From Candidatus Omnitrophota bacterium (GTDB lineage: Bacteria; Omnitrophota; Koll11; 1-14-0-20-64-10), in the NCBI GenBank assembly GCA_023818695.1, contig JAMWCF010000001.1:124001-188000 (forward strand): a stretch of 64,000 nt of DNA, given 5' to 3'. The notes beneath the pieces are model-generated. The model saw only the letters and a program-made list of their open reading frames with translations, was not told the DNA's origin and did no database searches. Each line of letters begins with the position of its first letter. Positions within the stretch are counted from its first letter, which is position 1. Shown here one piece after another: positions 48,190-57,286 of this stretch. The position numbers and the translations under genes are program-made.

Positions 48190-50018
48190 CCAGGCAGCCG
48201 GTCTTCGACTTCAAGAAACTGGAGGAGCAGGCGAAAGAGATTCTTTCCAGGTATGAGGAGAAAAGGGCCGCGACACTGCCGCTGTTGTGGCTGGCGCAGG
48301 AGCAGATCGGCCATCTTACCCCTGAAGCGGAGCAATGGGTCGCCGACAAAGTGGGCAAAAGCATCGCCCAGGTCCGGGAGGTGGTCTCCTTCTACACCCT
48401 CTATCACACCAAGCCGGTCGGAAAGTATCACGTCCAGGTCTGCGTCTCCCTGCCGTGCCTTTTGAAGGGGTCCGACAGGGTAATCGCCCAGATGAAGGAG
48501 CGCTACGGGATCTCCCCGGGGCAGACCAGCCGGGACGGCCAGGTGACCCTCTCCACGGTGGAATGCCTCTGCGCCTGCGAATCGGCCCCGTGCGCGCAGA
48601 TCAACAGGCAGTACGTCGGCTGTCTGACCGACAAGAACATCTTTGAGATGGTGATTCAGCAGACCAGCACGGGCCGGGGCGGGAACCTGAACCTTCCTGA
48701 ACCTCCTCTGCACATCGCTGCCGACGGGCCGGTTCTGTCCCTGCGGTTCAAGAACAGCCAGGGAACCTGGTTCGACTCCTACGCCGCCGACGGAGGATAC
48801 CAGGCGGCGAAGAAGGTTCTGACCTCGATGAAGCCACAGGAGGTGATCGACCTCGTCTTGAAATCGAACCTGCGGGGACTCGGCGGGGCCGGTTTCCCCA
48901 CCGGCCGGAAATGGTCCTTCATTCCGAAAGATTCACCAAAGCCGAAATTCCTTGTGGTCAACGCTGATGAGGGGGAACCTGGCACCTTCAAGGACAGGTA
49001 CATTCTGGAGAGAGATCCGCACGCCCTCATCGAGGGGATGATCATCGCTGCCTACGCCATCGGTTCCCACAAATCGTACGTTTACATCCGGGGGGAGTAC
49101 GACAGGCCGATCGAACGGTTCAGCAAGGCGGTGGAGGAGGCGTACGCCAAGAAATGGCTCGGGAAGAATATCCAGGGCAGCGGGTTCGATCTGGATGTGG
49201 TGGTCCACCGGGGGGCCGGCGCCTACATCTGCGGTGAGGAGACAGCTCTGCTCTCTTCGCTCGAGGGAGGCAAGGGTTTCCCGAAGCTCAAGCCCCCGTT
49301 CCCGGCGATCGAGGGACTCTTCAAGTGCCCGACGATCGTCAACAACGTCGAGACCCTTTCCTGCGTGCCGCCGATCATCAAGAACGGGCCGGAATGGTTC
49401 GCGAAGCTCGGCAGCGCCAAGCAGGGAGGAACCCGTCTTTACTCCGTCTCCGGTCATGTGAACCGGCCCGGGCTTTACGAGGCCTCGGCCGCCGTCTCCC
49501 TGAAGGAGCTGATCGAGGGGCAGCAGTTTGCGCAGGGGGTCCGTGCAGGGAAGAAGCTGAAGGCGGTGATCCCCGGCGGGATCTCCGCCAAGATCCTGAA
49601 GGCGGAGGAGATCAATGTGGCGATGGATTTCGATTCCCTGATGGCAGCCGGCACGATGGCCGGCTCGGCCGGGGTGATCGTGATGGACGAGACCACCTGC
49701 ATCGTGGAAGCCCTGCGCAGCGCTTCCCACTTCTTCGCGGATGAATCGTGCGGCCAGTGTTCCCCCTGTCGGGAGGGGACCGGTTGGATCCTGAAGATCA
49801 TGAACCGGGTCCGGGAGAACCAGGGCAGGAAGGTCGACCTGGATAACCTCCTCTCCATCGCCGGGAATATGGAAGGCAAAACGATCTGCGTCTTTGCGGA
49901 CGCCGCCGCATGGCCGGTGCAGAGCTACATCAGCAAGTTCCGTGAGGAGTTCGAGTATCACATCCGGGAAGGCAGATGCGATCTGGCGTCGCACGGTTTG
50001 GTCGGGAGCAACAGGTAG
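48186..50018 (+). CDS. NuoE-NuoF fusion of complex I
   Basis: This 610-residue protein joins NuoE (1-160) and NuoF (175-600). NuoE has [2Fe-2S] ligands in CVSLPC and ECLCACESAPC. NuoF has the NADH/FMN glycine-rich loop RGLGGAGFPTGRKW, NADEGEPGTFKDR, GAGAYICGEETAL and the N3 cluster ligands SCGQCSPCREG and TICVFADA. The reading frame is continuous across the joint, so a stable 1:1 NADH-oxidising module is expected. It overlaps nuoD by 4 bases. Confidence 0.94.
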   Translation: MTRQPVFDFKKLEEQAKEILSRYEEKRAATLPLLWLAQEQIGHLTPEAEQWVADKVGKSIAQVREVVSFYTLYHTKPVGKYHVQVCVSLPCLLKGSDRVIAQMKERYGISPGQTSRDGQVTLSTVECLCACESAPCAQINRQYVGCLTDKNIFEMVIQQTSTGRGGNLNLPEPPLHIAADGPVLSLRFKNSQGTWFDSYAADGGYQAAKKVLTSMKPQEVIDLVLKSNLRGLGGAGFPTGRKWSFIPKDSPKPKFLVVNADEGEPGTFKDRYILERDPHALIEGMIIAAYAIGSHKSYVYIRGEYDRPIERFSKAVEEAYAKKWLGKNIQGSGFDLDVVVHRGAGAYICGEETALLSSLEGGKGFPKLKPPFPAIEGLFKCPTIVNNVETLSCVPPIIKNGPEWFAKLGSAKQGGTRLYSVSGHVNRPGLYEASAAVSLKELIEGQQFAQGVRAGKKLKAVIPGGISAKILKAEEINVAMDFDSLMAAGTMAGSAGVIVMDETTCIVEALRSASHFFADESCGQCSPCREGTGWILKIMNRVRENQGRKVDLDNLLSIAGNMEGKTICVFADAAAWPVQSYISKFREEFEYHIREGRCDLASHGLVGSNR

Positions 50019-50023
50019 TAGCC

Positions 50024-51658
50024 ATGCCTACACTGACGATTGACGGAAAGCAGGTTACGGTCGAACCGGGCACCACGGTGATCCAGGCGGCGGAGAAGCT
50101 GGGGATCTTCGTGCCGAGATACTGCTACCATCCAGGGCTGACGATCGCCGGCAACTGCCGGATCTGCCTGGTGGAGGTGGAAAAGGCACCGAAGCTGCAG
50201 ATCGCCTGCAACACCCCCTGCGCCGACGGGATGGTCGTTCACACCCAGAGCTCGAAGGTGAACCAGGGCAGGGCATCGGTGCTGGAGTTCCTTCTGATCA
50301 ACCACCCGCTGGACTGCCCGGTCTGCGACCAGTCCGGTGAATGCGACCTTCAGAACTTCTACATGCAGTACGGACTCTACGACGCCCGGTTCCAGGAGCA
50401 GAAGCAGAAGAAGCCGAAGGCGGTCCCGCTGGGGCCGACCGTGATGCTGGACGCGGAACGCTGCGTTCTCTGCTCCCGCTGCACCCGCTTCACCGATGAG
50501 ATCACCAGGACCGGCGAACTGGGGATCTTTAACCGGGGCGACAAGGCGGAGGTCGGCCTGTATCCCGGCAAGACGCTGGACAACAAATACTCTGGCAACG
50601 TGGTGGATATCTGCCCTGTGGGGGCGCTGACCGACCGGGATTTTCGGTTCAAGGCACGGGTCTGGTATCTTTCCAGCGCCCCCTCGATCTGCACCGGCTG
50701 TTCCCAGGGATGCAACATCGACGTTCATTACGTCATCGACCGGCCCCATTTGGCTGAAGGGGCCAGGATCATGCGGTTGAAGCCCCGCTATAACCCGGAC
50801 GTCAACAAATGGTGGATGTGCGACGAAGGCCGCTACGGCTACAAGTTCGTGGATGAAAACCGGATCCGCCAAGTCAGCCATCGGGGGCAGGCGGTTTCCT
50901 GGGAGGATGCTTACTCCTCTCTGGCCGCCTCGCTGGCGCGGTTCAAATCGGACGGCCGGTTGAATGAAATCGGCATCCTGCCGTCCGCCCAGCAGACCAA
51001 TGAAGAGCTTTTCCTGGTTCGGAAACTGTTCAAGGAGGGGCTTGGCATCAAGAACTGCGACATTCAGGTCCCCAGCCCGGCGGGAACCAGCGACGGCTTT
51101 CTGATCAAACCGGACAAGAACCCGAACACGATGGGAGCTGCCCTGATCGGTTTCCCCGGAGCCTCCAAGCCGCTGAAGTCAACCAACGGCTCCTCTGCCT
51201 CCGGCCATATCTTTGACAAGGCCCTCTCCGGCGAGATCAGGGCCCTATGGGTTTTCGGCCATGACCTGGTGAAGCTTTTCGGGGAGGAGAAGGTCAAGGC
51301 GCTGGCCGCCTCGCTGGAGCTGTTCGTTTTCCAGGGCTCCAACGACAACGGGACCGCCCGCTACGCCCACTGGGTTCTGCCCAGCGCTGTCTTTGCCGAG
51401 AACGACGGGACCTTCGTCAACGTAAGCGGCTGGGTGCAGAGGATCAAACCCTGTTTTGCCCCTCTGGCTGATTCCCTGCCGGATGCCCAGGTTCTGCTGG
51501 AGCTGGCCCGGCGGATTGGAATTTCGCTTTCTTTTAAGTCGGCCGAAGAGGTGTTCAACGCTCTGGCCGCGGAGATGCCGGCCTTTGGGGGGCTCACCTA
51601 CGAGAGGATCGGTCTGCAGGGAGCCCGGGTCCACCAGAAGGAGCCAGCAGCGCGATGA
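50024..51658 (+). CDS. nuoG: NADH-quinone oxidoreductase subunit G (short form)
   Basis: This 544-residue subunit has an N-terminal ferredoxin-like [2Fe-2S] domain (CYHPGL...CRICLVEVE...C) and the His-Cys3 region HPLDCPVCDQSGECDLQ. Next come the [4Fe-4S] ligands CVLCSRCTRF, a further CSQGC motif, and then a shortened molybdopterin-oxidoreductase-like domain. Typical NuoG proteins are 700-900 residues, so the C-terminal part is trimmed. The ATG at 50024 follows the fusion gene after 5 bases. Confidence 0.92.
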   Translation: MPTLTIDGKQVTVEPGTTVIQAAEKLGIFVPRYCYHPGLTIAGNCRICLVEVEKAPKLQIACNTPCADGMVVHTQSSKVNQGRASVLEFLLINHPLDCPVCDQSGECDLQNFYMQYGLYDARFQEQKQKKPKAVPLGPTVMLDAERCVLCSRCTRFTDEITRTGELGIFNRGDKAEVGLYPGKTLDNKYSGNVVDICPVGALTDRDFRFKARVWYLSSAPSICTGCSQGCNIDVHYVIDRPHLAEGARIMRLKPRYNPDVNKWWMCDEGRYGYKFVDENRIRQVSHRGQAVSWEDAYSSLAASLARFKSDGRLNEIGILPSAQQTNEELFLVRKLFKEGLGIKNCDIQVPSPAGTSDGFLIKPDKNPNTMGAALIGFPGASKPLKSTNGSSASGHIFDKALSGEIRALWVFGHDLVKLFGEEKVKALAASLELFVFQGSNDNGTARYAHWVLPSAVFAENDGTFVNVSGWVQRIKPCFAPLADSLPDAQVLLELARRIGISLSFKSAEEVFNALAAEMPAFGGLTYERIGLQGARVHQKEPAAR

Positions 51659-52791
51659 TGGCCGACCTGGCGATCAAACTGGGGCTGATCGGGATTTTCA
51701 TCGCCGGGTTCGTGCTGAACGTCGGAGGCCTGCATGCCTGGGTGGAGCGCAAGCAGTCGGCCCTGATGCAGGATAGGATCGGCGCCAACAGGGCCTTCAT
51801 CATCCTTCCCTGGAGATGGGCCGCCCCGATCAACTGGCTTTTGAGGCCCCTGAACGTGCTGGGGCTGTTCCACCCGGTGGCCGACGCAGTGAAGATGTTC
51901 ACCAAGGAAGATTTCATCCCGCCGAAAGGGGACCGGTTCCTTCACACGTTGGCCCCGTTTGTCTCGATGTTCTTCGCGCTGGCGGCCTTCGCCGGAATTC
52001 CATTCGGCGACCGGCTGGTCCTGGGGGAGCGGGTCATCGAGCTGCAGATTGCCAAGATCGACATCGCCCTCCTTTACATCTTCGCCATGCTTTCCCTCGG
52101 CGTCTATGGCGTGATCCTGGCCGGCTTCGCCTCCAAGAGCAACTACGCTCTACTGGGGTCGTTGCGGGCCTCCGCACAGATGATCTCCTATGAGATCGCG
52201 CTGGGGATCTCGATCATCGGCGTCATCCTGATCTACGGCACCCTGGATATGCAGGAGATGGTTCGGGCGCAGGGGAAGCTGCTGTTCGGCTTCCTGCCAA
52301 TGTGGGGGATCTTTCTCCAGCCGGTGGCCTTCTTCATCTTCATGGCGGCGGCGCTAGCGGAGACGAAGAGGATTCCGTTCGATCTGCCCGAAGGTGAGAG
52401 CGAAATCATTGGCTATTTTGTCGAGTACAGCGGCATGAAGTTCGGCATCTTTTTCATGGTCGACTTCATCGAGACGGTGATGGTGGCCTGCCTGATGACA
52501 ACCCTCTTCTTCGGCGGCTGGCAGGTGCCGTACCTGTATCCGGATGGGTTCCACTTCCCGTGGGGCGGGGTGATCCCGGTGAACAGCCTGGTTTATGTGC
52601 TGGCCGGGGTGGCCAGCTTCACGGTGAAGGTTCTCTTCTTCTGCTGGCTCTTCATGACGGTTCGCTGGACTCTGCCACGGTTCCGGTATGACCAGCTGAT
52701 GACTCTGGGATGGAAGGTGCTCTTCCCAATCTCGCTGGTCAACGTGGTCCTGACGGCGCTGGCGGTCCTGGTCTATAAGGTGGTGATCTAA
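51655..52791 (+). CDS. nuoH: NADH-quinone oxidoreductase subunit H
   Basis: This 378-residue membrane subunit has eight helices and forms the entry of the quinone channel. AWVERKQSALMQDRIGANRAF, KMFTKEDFIPPKGD, FDLPEGESEIIGYFVEYSGMKFG and the C-terminal RWTLPRFRYDQLM are conserved. It overlaps nuoG by 4 bases. Confidence 0.96.
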   Translation: MMADLAIKLGLIGIFIAGFVLNVGGLHAWVERKQSALMQDRIGANRAFIILPWRWAAPINWLLRPLNVLGLFHPVADAVKMFTKEDFIPPKGDRFLHTLAPFVSMFFALAAFAGIPFGDRLVLGERVIELQIAKIDIALLYIFAMLSLGVYGVILAGFASKSNYALLGSLRASAQMISYEIALGISIIGVILIYGTLDMQEMVRAQGKLLFGFLPMWGIFLQPVAFFIFMAAALAETKRIPFDLPEGESEIIGYFVEYSGMKFGIFFMVDFIETVMVACLMTTLFFGGWQVPYLYPDGFHFPWGGVIPVNSLVYVLAGVASFTVKVLFFCWLFMTVRWTLPRFRYDQLMTLGWKVLFPISLVNVVLTALAVLVYKVVI

Positions 52792-53456
52792 TGCAGATCA
52801 AAAAGCGTGAGCTCACATTCTGGGAGAAGATCTACCTGCCGGAGATTTTTCGGGGGGTCTGGATCACCTCGGTCCATTTCTTCCGGAACCTCGCCATCCA
52901 CACCGCCCACCGGTTCGGCCTGCTGAAGAACGTCCGAGCGGGGGTGACCTTCCAGTACCCGGAGAACCCCAGACCTCTCTTCCCTCGTTTGCGGACCCGA
53001 CACCGACTGACGGTCCGGGAAGAGGGGACCCCCCGGTGCGTCGGCTGCATGCTCTGTGAGACGGTCTGCCCGGCCAAGTGCATCACCATTGTGGCCGGGG
53101 AGCACCCGGATCCCAACGTAGAGAAGTACCCGGTCCGGTTCGACATCGACCTGGGGGTTTGCGTCTACTGCGGCTATTGCGTGGAGGTCTGCCCGGAGGA
53201 TGCCATCCGGATGGATACCGAGATTCTGGATGTGGCCGCCTATTCCAGGGCCGAAATGAAGCTGGACATGCATGAGCTGATGAATCCGCAGTTGCGGAAA
53301 CCGGTGAAAGAGTGTACACTTAAGTTTCCCCACAAATGCGCGATCCACGGGGGCGAGTTGAGGGGGGACTGGCGGTTCGTCTACGGCAAGAACCCGGAGC
53401 AGATCCGGGAAGAGGGCTGGAAAGAGATTCAGGAGCTGTCAGGCAAAGAGCATTAG
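52791..53456 (+). CDS. nuoI: NADH-quinone oxidoreductase subunit I
   Basis: This 221-residue subunit carries two [4Fe-4S] clusters (N6a/N6b): CVGCMLCETVCPAKCITI and CVYCGYCVEVCPEDAI. LTVREEGTPRCVGC precedes the first. The C-terminal ~60 residues extend beyond the ferredoxin fold. It is the last gene of the + strand nuo operon; the remaining membrane subunits are on the opposite strand from 59965 downward. Confidence 0.95.
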   Translation: MQIKKRELTFWEKIYLPEIFRGVWITSVHFFRNLAIHTAHRFGLLKNVRAGVTFQYPENPRPLFPRLRTRHRLTVREEGTPRCVGCMLCETVCPAKCITIVAGEHPDPNVEKYPVRFDIDLGVCVYCGYCVEVCPEDAIRMDTEILDVAAYSRAEMKLDMHELMNPQLRKPVKECTLKFPHKCAIHGGELRGDWRFVYGKNPEQIREEGWKEIQELSGKEH

Positions 53457-53465
53457 CCGGAAAGA

Positions 53466-53535
53466 GCCCCGATAGGTAAGCCCGTCAGAGGCGGGCCCGC
53501 CAATGCTACGGCGGGGCAGGGACGCCAAAAACGGC
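53466..53535 (+). other. GC-rich structured element between nuoI and the terminator
   Basis: Two adjacent hairpins, GCCCG/CGGGC (53480-53484/53492-53496) and CCCGCC/GGCGGG (53496-53501/53510-53515), lie within a possible enclosing GCCCC/GGGGC pair (53466-53470/53513-53517). An AGGGACGCC segment and a GCC/GGC hairpin follow. The outer pair competes with the second hairpin. It is non-coding, and no known RNA class is clearly matched; the GGACGC segment is weakly reminiscent of GEMM RNAs. Confidence 0.4.
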
Positions 53536-53544
53536 ATTCAGGAA

Positions 53545-53587
53545 AAAGCCGGCTGGTTCAGCAATTGAGCCAGCCGGCTTTGTTTTT
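53545..53587. terminator. Bidirectional Rho-independent terminator
   Basis: AAAGCCGGCTGG (53545-53556) pairs with CCAGCCGGCTTT (53570-53581), and the stem extends three to four pairs further (one wobble) to leave a 5-base loop. TGTTTTT follows on + and a run of five A precedes it, giving U-runs in both directions. It separates the convergent nuoI and methyltransferase transcripts. Confidence 0.92.
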
Positions 53588-53609
53588 GGGGGTTGGCTTT
53601 GGACACCCC

Positions 53610-54338
53610 TCACGCTCGCTGGAGGATGTAGAAGACGTAGCCGTAGGAGGCGTTGTGGTTCTTAAAGAGCCGGATCTCCTCCTCGAAGGGTGCGAGCACT
53701 GCGGCGTATTCCATCGACTGCACCTTCAGGTCTGAAATCCGCTTGGCCATCGGGCCGTAGTAATTCTCCCACCAGTCCGATTCCGGCAGGATGAAATGGT
53801 GCAGCGGCTTGTAACCGGCCTTTTCGGTGAGCGTCAGGTTCTCCTCGATCCCCTGCATGGCCGGATATTTCCGGGCCCAAAACCGTTTCGGTTCCTCCGG
53901 CCGCTCCCCGGAAAGCCAGCTTAGCTCGCTCACGCAGGCGCATCCCCCCTTCTTGAGGAAATCGCGCCAGTAGGCGAGCCCCTTCTGGAAACCGATCAGG
54001 TAGAGGGCCCCTTCCGACCAGAGCAGGTCGAAACTTTCCTTCCGGAAAGGGAGCGATTCCATGGAGCCGTGGCAGATCTCGACGTTATCGCTCAAACTGG
54101 TCAGCTGGGCGTAGATCTTCACCTGCTCCAGAAAAGGTTTGTGGATGTCCACCGCGCTGACCTTGCCGCCGGTCTGGTGGGCGAGCTGGACTGACGTCAA
54201 ACCGGTCCCGCAGCCGGCGTCCAAAATGCGCGGGTTTTTGGGTAAGGAAGGGATGAGAGAAAGGGCTTTGCGGGTGGTGGCGTTGCTGCCGGGCCCCTGC
54301 CGGGGGAGCCATTCGAACAGTTCAGAAACGATGTCCAA
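53610..54338 (-). CDS. Class I SAM-dependent methyltransferase
   Basis: This 242-residue protein has motif I ILDAGCGTGLTSVQLA (38-53), an acidic strand-2 end (VSAVDIHKPF), ICHGSMESLPFRKESFDLLWSEGALY as motifs II/III, and a post-core extension (WWENYYGPMAKRI). It is UbiE-like but the substrate cannot be named. It begins 9 bases after the nuoN stop, so it should be co-transcribed with nuoJKLMN. Quinone modification is a guess from context. Confidence 0.85.
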   Translation of the reverse strand: MDIVSELFEWLPRQGPGSNATTRKALSLIPSLPKNPRILDAGCGTGLTSVQLAHQTGGKVSAVDIHKPFLEQVKIYAQLTSLSDNVEICHGSMESLPFRKESFDLLWSEGALYLIGFQKGLAYWRDFLKKGGCACVSELSWLSGERPEEPKRFWARKYPAMQGIEENLTLTEKAGYKPLHHFILPESDWWENYYGPMAKRISDLKVQSMEYAAVLAPFEEEIRLFKNHNASYGYVFYILQRA

Positions 54339-54347
54339 GGGTGGAGC

Positions 54348-55790
54348 TTAAAACAGCCCTTTGACGGCGGCGAAGGATAGGGAGAGGAACGGTTCCTGCC
54401 AGATGCCGATCCCGAGGATTCCGAGCAGGCAGAAGAGCAGGGCCAGCCGCATCGGCAGGGAGACCGGCACCGGCGAAGAGTCCTCGGCTCGGTCCACGTA
54501 CATCACCTTGACTACGATCAGGTAATAGTATAAGGAAATGACCACCGCGACAGCCCCGATGATCGCCAGAGTCAGGTGTCCTTGAGAGAGGGCCCCCAGC
54601 AGGAGCATGAATTTTCCGATGAAACCGGCCAGAGGCGGCACGCCAGCCAGCGACAGCAGGGCGATGAACATCACCATCGCCAGCAGGGGAGATCGCTTGG
54701 AAAGCCCGGCGTAGTTTTTGATTTCATCGGAACCGGTGTGGGAGGAGAAAACGGTCACCACCAGAAAAACAGCGAGGTTGGTTACGAGGTACCCTGCCAG
54801 GTAAAAGACCATGGCGGTCGATCCCAGCGAGGAGGGGCAGGCCAGGCCGATCAGCAGGTAGCCGGCGTGCCCGATCGACGAGTAGCCCAGCAGACGCTTG
54901 ATATTTTTCTGGGGGATCGCCCCCAGGTTCCCGTAAAGGATCGTCAGTCCCGCCACCCAGACCAGCACCGGCGCCCAGTCGGCGCTGGAGGAGATGAACA
55001 GCTCGTGGAAGACCCGCAAGGCCACCAGGAACCCGGCCGATTTGGAGCCGACCGACAGGAAAGCGGTCACCGACGTCGGCGCCCCCTCGTAGACATCCGG
55101 CGTCCAGAGCTGGAATGGCACCCCCGCCGTCTTGAATAGGATCCCGCCCAGGATCAGGAAAAGGCCGAAGAGGCAGCCGGCGGAGAAAGGGGTTTCCTGG
55201 AGGAACTGGCGGATCTCCACGAATCGGATGGAGCCGCTGGAACCGTAGACGAAAGCTACGCCGTACAGGAAACAGGCGGAGGCGATCGAGCCGAGGATCA
55301 GGTATTTGATTCCGGCTTCCAGGGAACGCAGGTCTGTCTTGAGGTACGCAGTCATCACGTAGAAGCTGATGGTGATCAGTTCCAGGGCGATGAACAGCAT
55401 CAGGAAGTCGGCGGCGGAGGCGACGAACATCATCCCCAGCGTCGCCGAGAGGATCAGCAGGTAAAACTCCCCGTGCGCCTGCTGCGCGGCGGCCGGCGTT
55501 TTGGAGATCTCACGAGTCATTAGGATCACCAGAAGGGAGGTGATGATGAAGATTCCTTTGAAGAGGAGGGCCGCCGAGTCGATCCGGTACATGCCGTGAA
55601 GCAGCTCCAGGGTGTCGAGCTGCCGCTGCATGCACAGCAGGGGCAGGACCGGGAGCAGGCCGATGGCCGCCATGAGGCCGAGCTTCGTGTGGCCCCGGCC
55701 CTTCCAACGCAGGTCGAGCAGGAGGATCAGCAGGGCCAGCGCCCCCACCCAGATCTCCGGTAGGAGGTAAAAGAAGTGGGATGGCATCAT
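54348..55790 (-). CDS. nuoN: NADH-quinone oxidoreductase subunit N
   Basis: This 480-residue antiporter-like proton-pumping subunit has about 14 helices. FIALELITISFYVMTAYLKTDLRSLEAGIKYLILGSIASA contains the key glutamate and lysine, and AIPQKNIKRLLGYSSIGHAGYLLIGL the second half-channel lysine region. It overlaps nuoM by 4 bases. Confidence 0.95.
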   Translation of the reverse strand: MMPSHFFYLLPEIWVGALALLILLLDLRWKGRGHTKLGLMAAIGLLPVLPLLCMQRQLDTLELLHGMYRIDSAALLFKGIFIITSLLVILMTREISKTPAAAQQAHGEFYLLILSATLGMMFVASAADFLMLFIALELITISFYVMTAYLKTDLRSLEAGIKYLILGSIASACFLYGVAFVYGSSGSIRFVEIRQFLQETPFSAGCLFGLFLILGGILFKTAGVPFQLWTPDVYEGAPTSVTAFLSVGSKSAGFLVALRVFHELFISSSADWAPVLVWVAGLTILYGNLGAIPQKNIKRLLGYSSIGHAGYLLIGLACPSSLGSTAMVFYLAGYLVTNLAVFLVVTVFSSHTGSDEIKNYAGLSKRSPLLAMVMFIALLSLAGVPPLAGFIGKFMLLLGALSQGHLTLAIIGAVAVVISLYYYLIVVKVMYVDRAEDSSPVPVSLPMRLALLFCLLGILGIGIWQEPFLSLSFAAVKGLF

Positions 55791-57286
55791 AGGCGGGCCA
55801 CCGATCGCAGCGGAGCCAGGTGGTCGAGGATCGTTTCGATTGAGCCGCCGATCATGTTGAGCAGGGGGCCCGGCCAGCAGCCGACCAGCACCAGCGCCGC
55901 CACCAGGATGACGTAAGGCAGCCGTTCAAATGGGGTGTGGGCATCCTCCAGGTGGACCCACCTGGGGTTCATGGGACCGAAGAAGCCGGTCCGGACGGCC
56001 CGAAGCATGTAGAAGGCAGTGATCACGATCCCGAAGACGGCCGCCAGGGAAGGCCAGCGGTAAACGTCCCAGGAGCCGAAGAAGACCAGCAGCTCCGCCA
56101 CGAAGTTGCCGAAACCCGGCAGACCCGAAGAGGCGAGCGCCGCGATGGCGAACATCGAAGCGATGAACGGCACCCGCTTGGAAAGGCCGCCCCATTCGGA
56201 GATCACCCGCGTATGGGTCTGGTCGTAGATGTGGCCGACGGTGGCGAAGGCGAGGGAGGTCATGATCCCGTGGGCGAACATCAACATCACCGCCCCGTTG
56301 AGGGAGACCGGGTTCAGGCAGGCCAGTCCCAGCAGGACGTAACCCATGTGGCTGGAGGAGGAGTAGCCGATGATGAACTTCACATCCTTTTGGGCCATCG
56401 CCACGAAGCCGCCGTAGATGATATTCATGGTGCAGAGCCCCGCCACCAGAGGCATCCAGGCGTAGGCCCCTTCGGGCAGGAGCTGAATGCCGATGCGCAG
56501 GATCGCATAAGAGCCCAGCTTCATCAGCACACCGGCGTGCAACATGCTGACCGCCGAAGGGGCCGCGGCGTGGCCGATCGGCGACCAGGAATGGAAAGGC
56601 CACATCGGGGCGATCACACCAAAGCCGACCAGCAGGAACGGGAAGAGAAAGGTCTGGATGTGCGCCGGGATCGGGTTCTGCGAGAGGTAGCGCTGGAGCT
56701 CGATCAGGTCGAAACTCCAGATGCCGCTGATCAGGTAAACGAGCAGCAGACCCACCAGCGCCAGCACCGCCCCAGCGGTCAGGTAGAGGGTCAGCTTCAT
56801 GGTGGCGTAGAGTTTATCCCCGGAACCCCAGATACCGATCAGGGGGAACATCGGGATCACCGCCATCTCATAAAAGAGATAGAAGAAGAAGAGATCCAGC
56901 GAAACGAAGACGCCGCTGACCCCGCCGATCAGCAGGAGGTAGAAGATGTAGTACTCCTTGACCCGTTCCTGGATCCGGTAGGAGATGAGGACACCGGTGA
57001 AGCCGCAGATGGCGTGTAGGAGCAGGAGAACCATGTTGATGCCGTCCAGCCCCACCTGGAAATGGACCCCGATGGAGGGAATCCATGGAATCTTCTGGAG
57101 CCATTGATATCCGCCCCGCGCGTGGTCGTACAGGAAGAAAAGGGTGACGGCAATGGCCAGGGGGAAGAAGGTAAAGATGGCGGCGACCCGGCGGACGATG
57201 TCGGTCCGGTTTTCCGGGATGGCCAGCAGCAGGATTGCTCCCGCGAACGGGAAGAGAAGGGCGGCTGTTACAGGAGACATCGCCAC
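55787..57286 (-). CDS. nuoM: NADH-quinone oxidoreductase subunit M
   Basis: This 499-residue antiporter-like subunit shows FFFYLFYEMAVIPMFPLIGIWG with the conserved glutamate, then APMWPFHSWSPIGHAAAPSAVSMLHAGVLMKLGSYAI and MAQKDVKFIIGYSSSSHMGYV. These are NuoM signatures. One difference is SPIGHAAAP where LPDAHAEAP is common, so an acidic position in that loop is replaced. It overlaps nuoL by 19 bases. Confidence 0.95.
   Translation of the reverse strand: MAMSPVTAALLFPFAGAILLLAIPENRTDIVRRVAAIFTFFPLAIAVTLFFLYDHARGGYQWLQKIPWIPSIGVHFQVGLDGINMVLLLLHAICGFTGVLISYRIQERVKEYYIFYLLLIGGVSGVFVSLDLFFFYLFYEMAVIPMFPLIGIWGSGDKLYATMKLTLYLTAGAVLALVGLLLVYLISGIWSFDLIELQRYLSQNPIPAHIQTFLFPFLLVGFGVIAPMWPFHSWSPIGHAAAPSAVSMLHAGVLMKLGSYAILRIGIQLLPEGAYAWMPLVAGLCTMNIIYGGFVAMAQKDVKFIIGYSSSSHMGYVLLGLACLNPVSLNGAVMLMFAHGIMTSLAFATVGHIYDQTHTRVISEWGGLSKRVPFIASMFAIAALASSGLPGFGNFVAELLVFFGSWDVYRWPSLAAVFGIVITAFYMLRAVRTGFFGPMNPRWVHLEDAHTPFERLPYVILVAALVLVGCWPGPLLNMIGGSIETILDHLAPLRSVARL

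Noticed and set aside
48186..50018. NuoE-NuoF fusion as a sequencing artefact
   Set aside because: The frame is continuous over the joint, both domains are complete, and such fusions are known in other bacteria.
53466..53535. Second cyclic-di-GMP riboswitch after nuoI
   Set aside because: It contains GGACGC, but the order and spacing of hairpins do not fit the GEMM core, and no downstream + strand gene exists.
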